A stretch of DNA of 64,000 nt from Escallonia rubra (GCA_033065855.1 JAVXUO010000285.1:62001-126000); one strand, 5' to 3'. Positions 34,901 to 49,900 are shown, counted from the stretch's first letter. The notes: a model not told the origin generated them from the letters alone. Program-made: numbers and translations.

Positions 34901-37900
34901 GAGTCTGCTCTATGCCAAGTTGCTCTTGGTTCTGATATTTACTAGGTCTGGTCACTTCGCTGGGAGGCAAAGAGCACGTGGGAGTGTGTCTTTCGCAGTC
35001 CTTTTGTCAAAGAATACACAGCTGTGGGGTAGCCACGCCAGGCTCTTATATAACTGGACTATGAGGCAAAAAGCTTTGCGCAAGTACTTCACACGCATAA
35101 TATTAGGTTGTCTGCTGAGCGAAAACGTAGAGCAGGTGGACACCATAATTTTAAGAAAAGGACAATCCATGTGTATGTGCGTATGTGTATTCTATGGATA
35201 TAATATACATAATATAAATTGCTAATCACATAAAACAATTTAATACTCCCTCCGTCCCACAGAAATCGATCACATTTGACTTGGCACGCATATTAAGGAT
35301 TTAGGTTATATATTGTGTGTTCCCTATCTTATCCTTTAGAGGGGGGGGGGGGGAGAGTGGGCTAGGAGAGAGAAAATTGGTTGGTGGAGTGTTAAATACG
35401 GAGAGAGAAATAGAATAAAAAAGTATAAGAAAGTGGGCCCAGAGAGAGAAAATGAGTTGGTGGAGAGTTAAATGTGGAGAGAGAAATTGAATAAAAAAGT
35501 GTAAAAAAGGTAAATATGGAAAAACACCTAAAGAATCTTTCTTAATTTGGAAAGTGAGCAATTTTTGTGGGACGGCCCAAAAGGGAAATATGATCAATTT
35601 ATGAGGGATGGAGGGAGTAATATGTATTTAGAAAAACGGCTCCCAACTCAGATTCTTCTAGGTGCTAACACTCCCATGCTCCCACCCCCACCCCCTCCCA
35701 CTCCAGGGCCAGGGTATAGACAACAAGTACTAGTGGTGGACAAAGGAAGCCCAATAGATAGCAAGAAACGCAATGAATTAACAGAGGAAAAACAAAGGGT
35801 TATTTAGCACTGGTAAAATATACAGAATCTTTATTTCAATTAATTCAAACCTGCATATATCCAACATTTTCCTCCCCAAGCCCGATTCCTCCAACAAGAA
35901 TAGGATGGCAGGGATCAAAATGTTCAACCATCTCACACGGAACATCACGTACTTCCAGTCTAAGGTAAGTTCCTGTTCGGTAGCCCTCTATCTCCAATCG
36001 GGTGGCCTCATCAAGATCATTTAGTTCAGCTATATTCATTTGTTTTCGAAGTTCAATCTCCTCCTTCAACTGAAGAAAAAGTAATGAGCATAAACATCAA
36101 AAATCTTCTAATCGTTACAAAATTGCAGAATAGCACTATAATAACAATACCAGAATAGTTACCTTATCGAAATATCCTCCTTCATTCGCTTTGCCAGAAT
36201 GAAGCTTAGATCCATGTTTCTTATCATTATCCTCATCAGGTGATTCAGAGCCATCATATGTTGTTTGTTGGAATTAAGGACATAACAGTAACTTTCAGAT
36301 GCTTATCTATAAAAGTGAAAGCGGATATGGCAAGAAAGAAAAGAAGGGTTCTCAACCAGGGGGAAAAAAAATATAAACACAGAAATAGTCATAGGCAGGT
36401 CATATATTGATAATGCACTGACACCACCATAACAATTCTATCTCAAGATTGGTCCATAACCACACCTTCCTACAAAAGTAAGCTGGAGAGAGCAACCAAG
36501 AGAAGCACAAGGGGTGGCTGAATAAAATAATGGATCTGAAAGGATATTGGGAGTCAAATTTTGCACGAAGAGCAAGCTTTTTAAGCCTTCGCTCTTCATT
36601 AAATGAATTGTCCTCCTTGCCAGTGACATCACCACCACCATTTCTTTGCTGGCTCTCATACTTTTCTCCTGTTTCCAAATCTTCAAACTCACCAAAAACA
36701 TCATCCTCATCATCGCCATTAGATTCATGGGTTTGACTCCTGCGAGCAGCATTTGACCAACTTCCAGTGACAAAGCGGTCACGAATGCTTTCAATAACCT
36801 CATCGTCTTTCCAGCTTTTTAAACTAGCATAATTGATGAACTTGGAATAGTCCTCCGTATCTACCTTATCGCCGTCTAATCCATCCTTTGATTTCTGTAA
36901 TAAATCAAACATGGAATAGTCACAAACTAAAGTGTTTACATAAATAATGAAAGGAAGTCTCAAATTGACCATTTACTTTAATATATCACCATCTAATCCA
37001 TCTGAGAGAGATAAAACAGAACTTGAGGAACCAAAAGCAGTGAAAGAACAAACCTTGTTTCCTTCTCCTTTTGGCTTAAAAAATTCGTCATCTTCACTTT
37101 GGTCATCGTCACTGCTATCCTGCGCCTCATCAACGGAAGCAGTTGGTGTTGATACAGATTTTCCATATACGAGTTGCATAAGGTTAGTGTTCTGTCGCAA
37201 AACGGTCCTCTCAGCCAAGGATTCTTTCCATTTTGAAGCATTTCCCAGCTCATCTGTTATCGGAAAAACAACAGGGGATTAGGAACAGAATGAACTATAC
37301 AGAAGGAAATCAGAGTAATCTGATATCATTTCCACCCAAACTTTGTTTGACTTAAAAAAAAAAAAGATTAACAGAATGCCTGAACTGTTTCATATATCCA
37401 TAAGCTTTATTTGCTGCCAATGTATGGACACAACTTGAGGCGTTTTTCTTCTTTTATTGTTCACTTTTCTTTGTGGGGTGGGGCGGTGTGGGATTAAGAG
37501 ACAGCGAGAGGAGAAGAAATAATTCTACTTAAATGGAATATTTTACACAAAGAGAGGATGTACCATCTTCATCTTCATCTTCTGAGTGGAAAGATGATTC
37601 ATCTTCTTCATCCTCTTCTTTCGGTTCATCATCTTCATCCGAACCCTGCACAGACCACAGATTACATGAGTATATACAAAGACATCAATTGACATCATAA
37701 TTGAACCAGTTAAGTTTGTCAAACATATTCGTAACTTCGGGTAGGTACAGGAGCCAACAAAATACTGGTGGACATGAATGTATGTGCCATGTGCAGTTTG
37801 GATGTAACTTGTAACCATAGTTGTCAGTACCTTACGATTCATCAGAGTTCCATGAGTATAACAACTCATTGATTGATATCATAATTAACGCAACGAAGTT

Positions 37901-40900
37901 GGTCAAAGATATTCAAAACTTCAGGAATGTACAAGAGGCAACAAAAATGTCAAGGAAATGAACGTATATGCTATCTTTAGTTGTTCTTGCATCTTACCAA
38001 AAAAAAGTACATGTGATATTTTTGTATGCTAAGATACAAGCAACACGATAGCAAAAATACGACATTTTTGCTAATTAGACAATATAACAGTGTCATTAGG
38101 TTAGCTTACACATTTATGTTTTAAAATGATTTGTTTTCCGCTAACTTGAGATTGTCACATGTTGAGACATCATTTGAAGTTGTTAGTACTCATGAACGTT
38201 ACAATGCACAAAAAGTGCGATTCATGATAACAGAAAACTGAGATCTCGATACACTGTTATAAAATGGTTTAGTATGTACGTGCAACAATTAGCAAGTGAA
38301 TTCATATAGATATTATGCGAGTCTTCTACACTGGAATTTTACATCTCGCAATGTCATGGGGGCACTTGGTGTGATAATCGGGCATTTCAAATACAGATGA
38401 TTCCTTTCGTATTGTCTTGAACTACAGTGATTTCTACTGCACAGCTCTTCGGATCCCTGATTTTTGGCTAATCAAACACTGAAAAAATATATCAACACTA
38501 AGTTGTAGTACTCATCTACATTAACATATACGATAAGGTGCTATTCATGATAACGGAAAACTGAGATCTTGATACACTTATAAAATGGTTTAGTATGTAC
38601 GTGCTACTAGGAAGCACCGACACCTCTTATAGGACGAGGTATGGTGTCCGACACTTACCGACACCTCACCGACACCTCCGGACACGTGTCCGACACCTCT
38701 CAGCGGTGTCCGAATTTATTATTATTTTTTTTAATTACCGGACACCGTGTCGGACACCTCTTGAAGACGTGTCGGACACCTCTTGAAGAAGTGCCGGACA
38801 CCTTGTGAAGAAGTGTGCACTCATATGGGGCCAAAATACAATATTTCAAATATATTCGAGGGATAAATCTGGAGTTTTTTAGAAATGAACTTTTAGGCCA
38901 AACCCTAATCAGATCAAACCAACAAAAGGTACCTTCTTCTTTATCTCTCATCTCTCATCTCTTTGTCTTTTCTTTCTTTTTGTTGCCTAAAGCATCCAAG
39001 CTTGTCAGTCTAGAGTAAGATAGGTCAACATCTCCGACCTCATTTATAGACCATCTGACTATATAAAACCTCTCCTTCATGCCTTTGGTCTCATGTCAAT
39101 TTTCCTTCTCTCTTGTTATTGTTGAGACTCTAATCTTGATATTGTTGAGACATTCAATTGCTTTCTTGTTGCCGACCTTTTTTCTTGTCACTGTTGAGAC
39201 TATTTCATGTTACTTGCTTTCTTTCTCATCCATTTTGAACGAAATTTAGTTGCTCCAATTGAGATGTGTGTTTGTGTGTGGTATATATATAAAATTCAGC
39301 GGTGTCATGCGGTGTCCAAAATCTGATTTTTTGAAAATTGCGGTGTCCCGGTAGGTGTCGGTGTCGGACACGGACACCGTGTCCGTGCTACCTAGACGTG
39401 CTACAATTAGCAAATAGGTTCATATCGATATTATGTGTGTCTTCTACACTGAAATTTCACATCTTGCAATGTCATGGGGCACTTAATGTGATATTCCGCT
39501 ATTTCAGATACAGATGATTTGTTTCGTATTGTCTTGAATTACAGTGTTTTTACTGCACAGCTCTTCTCCCTGATTTTCGCCTAAATTAATCACTGAAAAG
39601 ATATATCAATACTAGTTTGTTTTACATATTTGTAAGGTTGTACAGAGTTCTTTAACTACAACCCACTAAGATGTAGATCGAATTGTTCTGGATTTGTCCA
39701 TTCATGTATAGAGGTATGTTGTACCTCGACTGAGTAGAAAAGTATAAAAAGAATTTGTTAGACATTCAATGAATTAACGAAGCCAATACGTAGATGAAGA
39801 AGTTATCAATACACCAAGTAATGGCACTTATGGATGGGCCATAACATAGAAACAAAACAACAGTATCCTATTGCATTGTATTTTTTAATTCTCTGGCTAT
39901 GGGGAAGGAGGGAGAAAATTCGTAATGAAAATCTTTTACTATTTGTTATATATTGGGAAAGATTACCTTCAAATTATTACGATCAATGTCATTTCCAAAG
40001 ATAGCTTTCCTCCTCGTCCTTCCACCATGGAACTCAATATGTTCCTTCAGGTTTCCTTTTGAAAGTTGCTCTGTTCCGTTGTTATTCTCTTCTCCAGAAC
40101 TATTATCAATGGTACTTGCTGTCAAATCCTTTTGTCGGGTATCATCTTCATCAGAAGATTCTAAACCATCCATATCCTCGTCATCACTTTCTTCACCAGG
40201 CCCATCAGTTCTAAGTTCATCCCCAGATTGAGATTGCTCCATAGGGTGTATACTACTGACCTGACTTAAGGATTCTTGAGCATCTTTCGCATCACGTGGA
40301 TCTTCTGACACACGACTACCTTTCTTGCTAAATAGGGTAATAAAGCTGTTCTCTAACTTCTGATCAATTGAGTATCTTGTATTCTGAAGCGATTTCACCA
40401 TATCCTCACCTACATCGCGGTCCTTTCCTAGAACAAAGGGGAAACAACCGTATTAGCACGTACAGGACGAAGCATTTAAAAAAAAGAAACTTGGAAAGAT
40501 GATGACATCTATACTACAAAATGAATTATGCAGAACTGAAGGAGAAAAAACCTTTCCGTGTGGCTCCACCGTCTTCGTCATCGACTTTAGAAAACTGAAC
40601 AAAGTGGTCATTTATGTTTATGTAGATAGCATCTTTATCATACAGGAGATCCCCCAGACCAGACATTGGTGCATAGAACAGCTTCTCCTTGTCACGCAGT
40701 CCCTTCTTTTTGGCAGCCGAAGGTAAAGGGCAAGGATCAGCTAAGCCTGTAATGCCAGCTACGTTGTAATCACCCACGCCAGCAATATGCATCTGATAAC
40801 AAACTGCAGATTAGATCACACGTAAATCATAGGGGCAGACAATACTACAGCACGAACAGCGACCAATTGGGTGCTCAACATAGGAATTTGTATTTTCAAT

Positions 40901-43900
40901 GCTAGCTTCAGCTTCCTTCAAGAAAGCATCTGAGATTACCTTGGCTATAAATTCTAAAGCCCCAAAATATCAACTTGGACATGTAGTTTTTTAAAATGAG
41001 TATTACTTCACCATTAGTAATCATGCCTCACATTTAATAACTCTTAGTAGTGGGTCTAATAGTAGTCACAGAGAATTCTTCCTCACTACTAGAAGGGTGG
41101 ACCGAGCGTTACGTAAAGATTGTAAGGTCGTTCCAGGAGAGAGTCTTCCTACACAACATATGCTCGTGGTGCTGGAAATGAAATATTGAATTGGAATAAG
41201 AAAGTTAAAGGTGAGAGACATCTGCAAACTAGGTGGTGGAATTTGAATGCAGAAAGACTGAGCACCTTTAAGGATACAATGAATAAAGAAGCTCGCAGAA
41301 TCTGTATGATGAGCCTAGAATTGAGATGTCTACTTGCATTAGAAAAGTTGCAAGAGAGGTCCTTGGAGAGCCTAGAGAAATTGCCTTATCAGTAAAGAAA
41401 CTTGATGGTTGAATGAGGAGGTCCAGAAAGCACTTAAGTTAAAGAGGGCAGTTTGCACGAGTGCAGGAACTATGTAACATGGAGCCTTCACTTAGGTGAA
41501 GGGGCGGTGTCGACACAACTCGACCCAGACATGGGTATGGGGTCCGTAACAAACTCATCATATGCCGAACGGATACGCCACGTCTTCTGTTCCGGCTGAA
41601 AGGCAGAGCACATATCTGCAAATCCGGGGTCTAAGGGAGGTGGAGATGGAAGAAAGAAGATGATTTGAAGCTTTTTGGAACCAAAGTAGATCTGCTCAGG
41701 AAGATGAGAGAAAGAGCACTTTAGTACCCGAGTCCTGAAGTCTGACATACATCATGTGGGTCTCTCTCTTTTTGTTTCTGACAGGGAAAGAACCCATGTG
41801 TTTTGATGGGAACCAACTGCACTTTTCTTACCATTTATTTACAATTCTTGGCACCTAGCTTGACGTGGAGAACAAGAAATAGAAGGAGACTGAAATAGTC
41901 ACATGAAAGCACTAAACTCCCATAATCCGAATCATTTAGTAACATAAATATTGAAACCAAATGTATCCCAATTATCCTGAATGTCGATTACTCGTCTGAA
42001 AGCAAATTCCATCCTTGCTCTAACATCCTGAAGCCATTACAGATTACCCATGACACTTCATGTCTTCCCACAATTTCAAAGTCTCTTTCCCATCCCATTC
42101 CCACCCGCTTACTATATAATTAAATCTACGGCTCCGTTTGAAAACGTTTCCGTTTTCAGTTTTTTCTCTAGTTTTGTAAACTGGAGAAAATAAACGCGTT
42201 TGGCATACAGTTTTTTTTTCCTTCAGTTTTGAAAACCAGTTTTTAAAACAGGGCTGTTTTTGAAAACTCCCATTTAGGAGTTTTGGTTTTTTATTTTGAG
42301 ACCACCACCTCCGCCGGCATTGGCCAGTTGGCGACCGCCACCGGCCATTGTCTGCCGGCCGGCAACCACCGTCACGCCCCACCACCGCAAACCACCACCA
42401 ATGAAAAAACTCAAAATAAAAACTGGGTAATCAAACACCCATTTGTTTTTGTAAAAAAAAAAAAAACTAAACTGGTTTTTGTTTCTGTTTTTTTGGAAAC
42501 AGAAAACCAAAACTGGAAGTGATTTCAAACACTACCTACGTTTATGACATGATTTATGCATACACTCCTCTCTAGTATATATTGTGTGTGTTATACAATA
42601 CACTTCCTCTCTAATTGTTATCAAATGTGTAATCATACAAAATCGAAATTTAATGTAACCTCATTTCTCCATCCACATTATAACCTTAGGAAATGGCTTA
42701 CGTGTATATATTTACTACTTCCATGACTATTATCAGCAAAGTTCCCAAATTTAGAAATAAATTGGACATTCATGTCAGATCTATTGCTATAAACACTTTT
42801 ATGGCAATGTTGTTAGTCTCCAAAATAAAAAACAATCAACAATGGGTTACAATAGCTGCTTACAAGAAAAAATGTCAAGTTTAATTAAGCTAAAGAATTT
42901 TAACCATTAAATACTTCACCCAACTATATTCAACACAAGAAAACAAGGTATTAGGCCAGTATCCTTTTGACAAGTGAAATGTCCTAATTTCTAAGGGTAT
43001 AAGAATATAGGACAGGCAAGTGACAAAAATTCAGATAAGCGGTAAGTTCAAAAAAGGATGCTCGCCACACATGGCTCCACTTTTGATGTACAAATGTAGC
43101 ATGGGGTACATGTATATTAAATAGTATAACATTAAGAACATCATGACTCCAAACGTTTTGGCATAGTGCAGGTAAGTAATGTGTCAAGGTTTTAGCAAAT
43201 TATCCGTCTACCGAACAACTATTCTACATATTTATGTACATTATTTAAAGGACATGATAAATGGCATCCAACTACAGAAGACTGAAGTAGTTAAAAGATA
43301 CTAAATTGGAAGTCAAACAACAAATTTGCTTTGTTCCTGGGAAGAACATCAATTTATTTTCCCAAAAAGTATATAAATATGGACTACGGAGTATGCACCA
43401 AAAAACAGAAAAAAGAAACCAAATACCCAGAAACATTAAATAATGCCATTGTAGAATCCAGAAATGAGTCTACACCGCAGGGGACTTGAACCCCATATCA
43501 CTTTATAGCGAAATGCAGGAAAACTTACAACCTTCTTCACAAGAGGTGAGCATAGAAGTATCTATGCGACCTCTTAACAAGTTTATCACTTCACCCAGAC
43601 TTAATTGAGGCGCAATTTTAGACTTAAATAATGGATTAAACACAGCCCAAACATCTTTTGTTGAGTTGCCCTTACACTTAAACATACTACCTCATATTTT
43701 TCTCTCTCTACTGCAACTGTTCGAGTACTCTCTTCTTCCTGGATGAAGGTCAGTAAAGCTGAAACAGTATATTCCAAAGGAGTCGAAAGCTTCCTTCCCT
43801 TCTTCGGCGACAGCATCACCACCAGTTAAACCAGGAACGAAATGTAAATTACCCGATTTTGCGAAAATTGTCAACCCCAATAAGCAAAGCTTGTGAAGAT

Positions 43901-46900
43901 CAAGATCCCCACAAAAATGAAACTGAATCTCCATTAACATTACGATGGTTCTAGATTAGTTTTCCAAGCCATCAAAATTTCCTCACATTTTCATTGATGG
44001 TAATCTATATGATAAAAGGTTACAGATCTCGATTCTCGAGTCACGGTAACTGGATCGAGCATGAGTCAAGTCATCTGTAAAGATCGTGGCAGCACAGAAA
44101 TTTCTAAATTGAAGATTGAAATGGGCTTTCATATATAATGTAAGGTGTGTTTCAGCCAGTTGAAGGGTATGGGGTTTTAATGGTGTTGGATGGTGATGAT
44201 GCATACTTGTTTGTGCTGGTTAATCATGATGAGAAGGGATGTCAGGCAGGAGTGGTTGGCTGTGGCATATTGGAACATGCGGGATAATACTTGAGAAGGT
44301 ATATCAATCGAGATGTTAGAGATAATGATACGTTAGATTACTATCTTGTATTACTTACCAGTCATCCTTTCTTCCTATACAAGTCCAGTGGTATGTTGTA
44401 TTCAAAAAATGAATATAACACATTTTAGTTTGATTTTAGTTGGTGGAATAAGGGGTTGATGGAGAAAAAGTGACTCCACTAACTAAAAATGAGTGGACTG
44501 GACACTGGTTTGACCTAGGAAGCACGGATTCTACTGCGAGTGTGGATACGAGGATACGTCATATACAAGTAAAAAGTAGGATATGGGTGCGGCGATATGG
44601 CAAATATTTATTAACATACAGTATTTGTATAACAAAAATTATGATTTTGCAAACAAACAATAAGAGAGAGTGTTAATTTGGGGGCTGTTTTAGAAATATT
44701 GAAATTGTACAGCAGCATACGAGAAAGTATGTAGTAACCATTGTTTCTTTCAAGTATCGAGGCTAGTTTGATATAGAGTTAATAAACTGGTGCCTAACAA
44801 AATACCAGAAAGTTGAAAACAACTGTCACCCACATAAAGTTGGCAAACAGCTGTCACCGACATAAAAAGAACGTGAGGTTATCATCAACAACAAAATCTG
44901 AACTTCTACTCCTCTCTGCCAAAAATCCTAGGTCGTGAGACCCTGAAGTATCCGGGGCGTGTCCCAGCCATATCCCTGCCATGTCCAAGCCGCACCCAGG
45001 ACTCGGAAAATTAATTCAAAAAGTTACATTATTAGAATAGGCACCCTGGCCGCACCTGCACCTGCTTCGCACCCGGTGCCGGTACATCAACCAAAATGAC
45101 GTACCGGCGCTTCATAGCGTTTGACTGTACAATTAAATAGCACAAGGATGGTATTTTTATTTTTTGAAATTCCAATTGTCCATGTAAGAAAACACCGTTA
45201 AACTGTTCTAACGGACGTCTAAAGGTGGGGAAATCTAATACACTGTTCTTTCCAAATTTTGGGCTAAAGTGAGCATTTCGCCAAAACTACGTCTTTGACT
45301 GGGATTACATGCTAAAGTCAAGGACATAGCTTACACTACACAGTTTGATCTTTACATCGGCAAAGAAGTGCCTAAAAGAGTGCCTCTAACTGAATGAATG
45401 GATCGATCGAGGGAGGGAGGGAGAGCACTATAAGTCGGTGGATCTGGGCGAGAACTCCATCGGCACAAGCAAGTCTGACTATTGTAGTAGACTGAGCACA
45501 GTACTCCGTTGGTTAAAATAGCATATGCCCGATGCCTCCCTCTGGATTATATAGAGAGGCTGACTGTATTGGACTTGGCAGATTGGAATTTGAACAAAAT
45601 AAAGCATGGCTTTGGTTAATCTATCTCCCCATTTCCCTTTCCCCTTATCAGTACAATTTCTACTGCTGTTCCTCCCCCCCTTCCCTCATTTTCTGCATTA
45701 GGCTTCACATCCATTAAGGCACCAGAGAAGACACCGATCCTCCTCGGCCACTTCTTAAGGTAATCAATATCACTGCTCAGCTAAGCAACAAATCCACGTC
45801 AGTATGCAAAATCTCACAGACCCACTTCCTGCAATAATCACGTTTACCTACATCAGTAACACCATTGCATGCAGGAGCACCCTAATCCAAATTCCACTGC
45901 CTCGAATTGGGGTACCGTCGCTACCATCGTGTTGCAAACCGACACAAGCCATGGGCAATGCAATCATCTCTTCGCAGCGAGCCATTGCTCGTCATTAATC
46001 TGCACAACCGCCACCTAATCACGGTGCCCCCTCACCCTCCGCAGTTGAATCTTGAATATGTCGGAATCTTCACCGGAATCATCAATCGTGTCTTGACCAA
46101 TCAAAGGGCGTACCATCGCCACCCAGTAGAACCTTCCCCTTCAACCTTGCTACAGCAACTGTCAGTGTATTGAAGACCATTGTAAAGAAGAACCCAGAAG
46201 TCGTCGTTGGTTAATCAAATGGCTGATCGATTGCGCGTTGCATTAGTTCAGGCGTTGTGCCACAATTCCACCTATCAAAAATTTGACTTAGGAAGAAGGA
46301 AATTTGATGTCCATATATTCATGGGGTCCCAATGATATCGTCCTACAAAGGAAGACTTGGGAAGTTAATTTTTTGCCTGAAGAAACCACTCCCCCCGGTT
46401 TATATTTTAGACGTATCAAAGTTTTGTCCCCTTTCTAAAATACGCTAGAAAGTGCCACTAAATTTCAAAATTACCCTTTGACAACAAAAGCAAAAAACAA
46501 GGATAACTGCCAAACTAGTCATTCCACTTCCACCTCTCCCGAAATATCGCCATGCCCAGATATGTACACGAGATTGATCCCTATAGTTGCTGTGAGCCAC
46601 CCAGCAAAACCACCTCTAAATCAGCTTTTCAGATTGATTTCCAGAAACAACACACTTTTCTCGGTGTCCAACCACCGCCCTTAACTACTGGGCTCCCTTC
46701 GAGACCCACTTTTGTAGGAAAACACAGCCCACCACCCAATCTCTTATTGATCCGGTATTCCCACCCAATTTAAACTCCATGAGACAAATTGAATTTGGAT
46801 TCTTCTAGAATTCTGGTTTGTTATTAACAAGACTGAGCCTGAGCAGACATTAGGCACGTGATCTGACGCGGAACTGTGTTACTCCCGTATAAATGTTAAC

Positions 46901-49900
46901 TGGAGACAAAAGTAAATTTGCTTGGCCAATATTTTCTGTATAAAGTGTTGACATCCAAATGGGGAATTCTGAAATGGAGGATATACTAAACTTCTGGCTA
47001 AATTCTTTTCTTCATTGCAACTCATGGCCATGCATTTTGGATAAAACTTTCATACATTATTTTTTCAGTTTTCTTTCTATAATGGAGCTAATTAAATATA
47101 ATTCAATTGGCAGTGCATAAATACGACCATGGAAAAGCATTCAGACTTCACCCTCCCACTTAGGGTCAACGAAATCGTACCAAAAAACTTTTCAGTTGCT
47201 ATTCTAAGAAGGAATCATACCTTACTTCCTCTCTTTAGATTGCAGCCACGCAAATAACCGTACAAGGTCACATTTCTATCACACTTGCTATTTGCTTCCA
47301 CTTTTTCTGGAGGCGTGACATCTTCAAAACGATCTACCAGGATGTAAGGATGAGAAACTCGCCAAGACAAAGTGTGAAACTTCATAACAGAAATAAACCT
47401 TGCAAGATTGTGAATTTCTCGTTTATGGTACCTGCTCATTCAGAGAATTAATGAATAAACCTAATAAATATCCAGTCAAATGGCAATTATTATTATACAG
47501 CGTACCTATGGTAATTTAGAATAAACAGCAGGCAATGAGCTACTTACTTCCCATGAATAAGACCAGATAGATAGAATAATTTGGCCCCATCATATATTTC
47601 AGTCCAGAATCGATGCTTAAGTCGCTGCTTTGTTTTTTTAAGTTTCTTCACATCCTTGAACTTATCTAGGTGTGTAAGAACTCCCATAACCTTGGGAAAC
47701 CCATGAACTTGCAGAATATTAAGGAATTCAAAAGTTTCCTACAAAAGAAATGCTCGGGGTTATAATATGCACACTGACACTGGAAAGAGAAAATATCTAG
47801 TCTAGAATGGAAAAACATAAACAAGTTATAAAGCTAAAAAAATAGATCTAAAAGCAAAGGCCTAGCAAGCAGATATACAGCAAGCCAAGGACGTCCTACG
47901 AAGGGGACCAGCTCGTAGATTGGCAATTGATCATTGCACAAGCTCAAATGCAACAAGTCCCATTATATCCATGAGCAGAAAATAAATAGGTACATGAACA
48001 CCTTTTAACAACATCTATCCATACAACTTTAAAAGAGAATATAAGGGCTTAACATGTTTCTATATTTTTGTCACAGCTGAAATGCCCACATGTACTTCAT
48101 GTTTTACAAACCATGCCCTTTGAAATTGATGGGTGCACTCCCTGCTCTGCCCATTTGTAATACTTGAGTTTCGTAGTTACTTTCTGCTGAGATCTCCATA
48201 CTCATGAGGAGTAACACAAGTAAAAACCAAGGGAAAAACCCCATTAGTACTTGCAGCAACAAAGCCGATAATAACTCCACAAGACACAAGCTAAGACCAA
48301 AACACATTATATCCTAAGGCAGTGGCGATGTGGGATCTCTTGCTTTGAGATGCCAAAATAATGATTATGCAATGTTTAATGGCTACAATAAGATTTTGGT
48401 CGACAGTGTTATGCAAGATCCACTGAACGGGGATGTTGGAAAATTCACGATACACCCATTGGCAAAAAGGGTTAGAAGTCAATAAACAGTGTAAAGAGAA
48501 AATATGATCATCAAATTTAGGGGGAGGTTGATTGCAAGTACATTGAGGTATATTCATTCCTTCTTCATTTTTGTTTTTGTTTTAAAAGCAAAAGCAGCGC
48601 AAATGGCAAGGGGAAAAAAAAGGAAATTCAGCCTACCCACAATTCACAGCATGCTTGTTCCCAATTGTAGATGTAAACAGAATATAAAGGGAATTAAAAA
48701 GGCGTCATGTCATCACATGCACTGAAGGCACATATGCCATGCAAGTCACAAGATTCTGAAAATGGATTTAGGCAAGGCATAATGCGTTCCTTACACTACC
48801 GCTATTGGCCAAAGAAATTGCTTTCTTAATTTTGAGAAGTTAATCCTTTAATTAGTCAAACTTAGTCTAAATGGTACTTCCAAAGCTTTCGCAGAAGGGA
48901 TCTTTAGTAATGCTTGTTGAGTCGCACTGCCTTTGCTAAATATGCGACACGTGCCTTAAAAAGAGAATTGTGGGGCTTAAAATGTTCTTTTATCCTAAAG
49001 GACTCATGCAGAGTCTTGTTTTTACAGCTCATTCCATCGAGTTGTGGCTTAGTCGAATGAATGAAGTCATGAAGTCAGGGATAGCAGTAGTTATAGTTCT
49101 GGAGATAGCAGGGGTAAGCTTGTCGCCGTGCCAGTGGTGGTGGTGGTATAGTGTGGTGGTGACGTGTATTGCTGTGATGATTGCTGGACTCCCCACCACA
49201 CCTTGCACCAACCACCTCCCATAAAGGACTCACATGAAATACCACAGTAAGCACCATTATCATCACTCTATCAGACATCATCTTAGCAACAGAAACCCCC
49301 TTCACCCTTCAAGAACAGATCTATGATGAGCCAGCATCTTATATCAGGCTCCACTTTCCTCTCTCTGATATCTATCTCCTTCAGAATTAGAAGTCATAAA
49401 TTATTCTTGTTAATCTAAGACATACTCACCTTGAGATCTCTGTTCTGTTTTGATTATGATTGACTTCTCCATTAACTTATATTCACACGGATTTCATTTA
49501 GCATTGTTGATCATGTCATTGTATATTGGCTGATGGGTCGTCTGGATCTCACTGGCATATAGCATGCTAAAGAAGATGAAATGAAGATATCTTAAAAAGC
49601 TAATTTGCGACAAGACCTTATGGAGGTCGTAGTCAACAAGTAGACAGAGGACTGTCCAAGGAAGAGACATCTGTGCGTAGAGATGATGATCGTTGCGATG
49701 GCAGTGGACTCGCTGCAAATTGGTGAAAAGAGAAACAACAAGTGGCAATTGAAAATCACGCCCAATTATGGGACACATACACTCCGTCTTGTAACGTCAA
49801 CATAGAGGCAATAAAGGAGATTGTTGCGTCAATACGTGCCCTAAGGATAAATGTCTCCTCAACCCACTGTGCAAGAGTTCATATACAACAACCAGTGTAC

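Larger units (their letters stand above)
32566..35850 (-). other. BMS1 intron 12 (3.3 kb)
   Basis: Donor GTTTGA, acceptor TTTCAG. It contains the Mutator-like MITE 33229-33770, the Stowaway 35246-35617 and a fragment of the CTTAGTTGCA family near 35637-35710. The remaining sequence has no recognised feature. Confidence 0.85.
40793..47220 (-). other. BMS1 intron 5 (6.4 kb)
   Basis: Donor GTATGA, acceptor TATCAG. The largest intron, containing an RTE-type LINE remnant (41085-41450), a small TIR element (42130-42536) and a family B element (44515-45117). The stretches 42540-44500 and 45120-47220 show no recognised gene. Confidence 0.85.

Noticed and set aside
36400..36547. Continuation of BMS1 exon 10 frame beyond 36548
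   Set aside because: The added residues are hydrophobic and unlike BMS1; the AT-AC intron explains the frame better.
48291..48557. Minus-strand frame of 88 codons with Cys and His residues, at first sight like a LINE zinc region
   Set aside because: No reverse transcriptase or RNase H sequence on either side, and the spacing of Cys/His does not fit zf-RVT.
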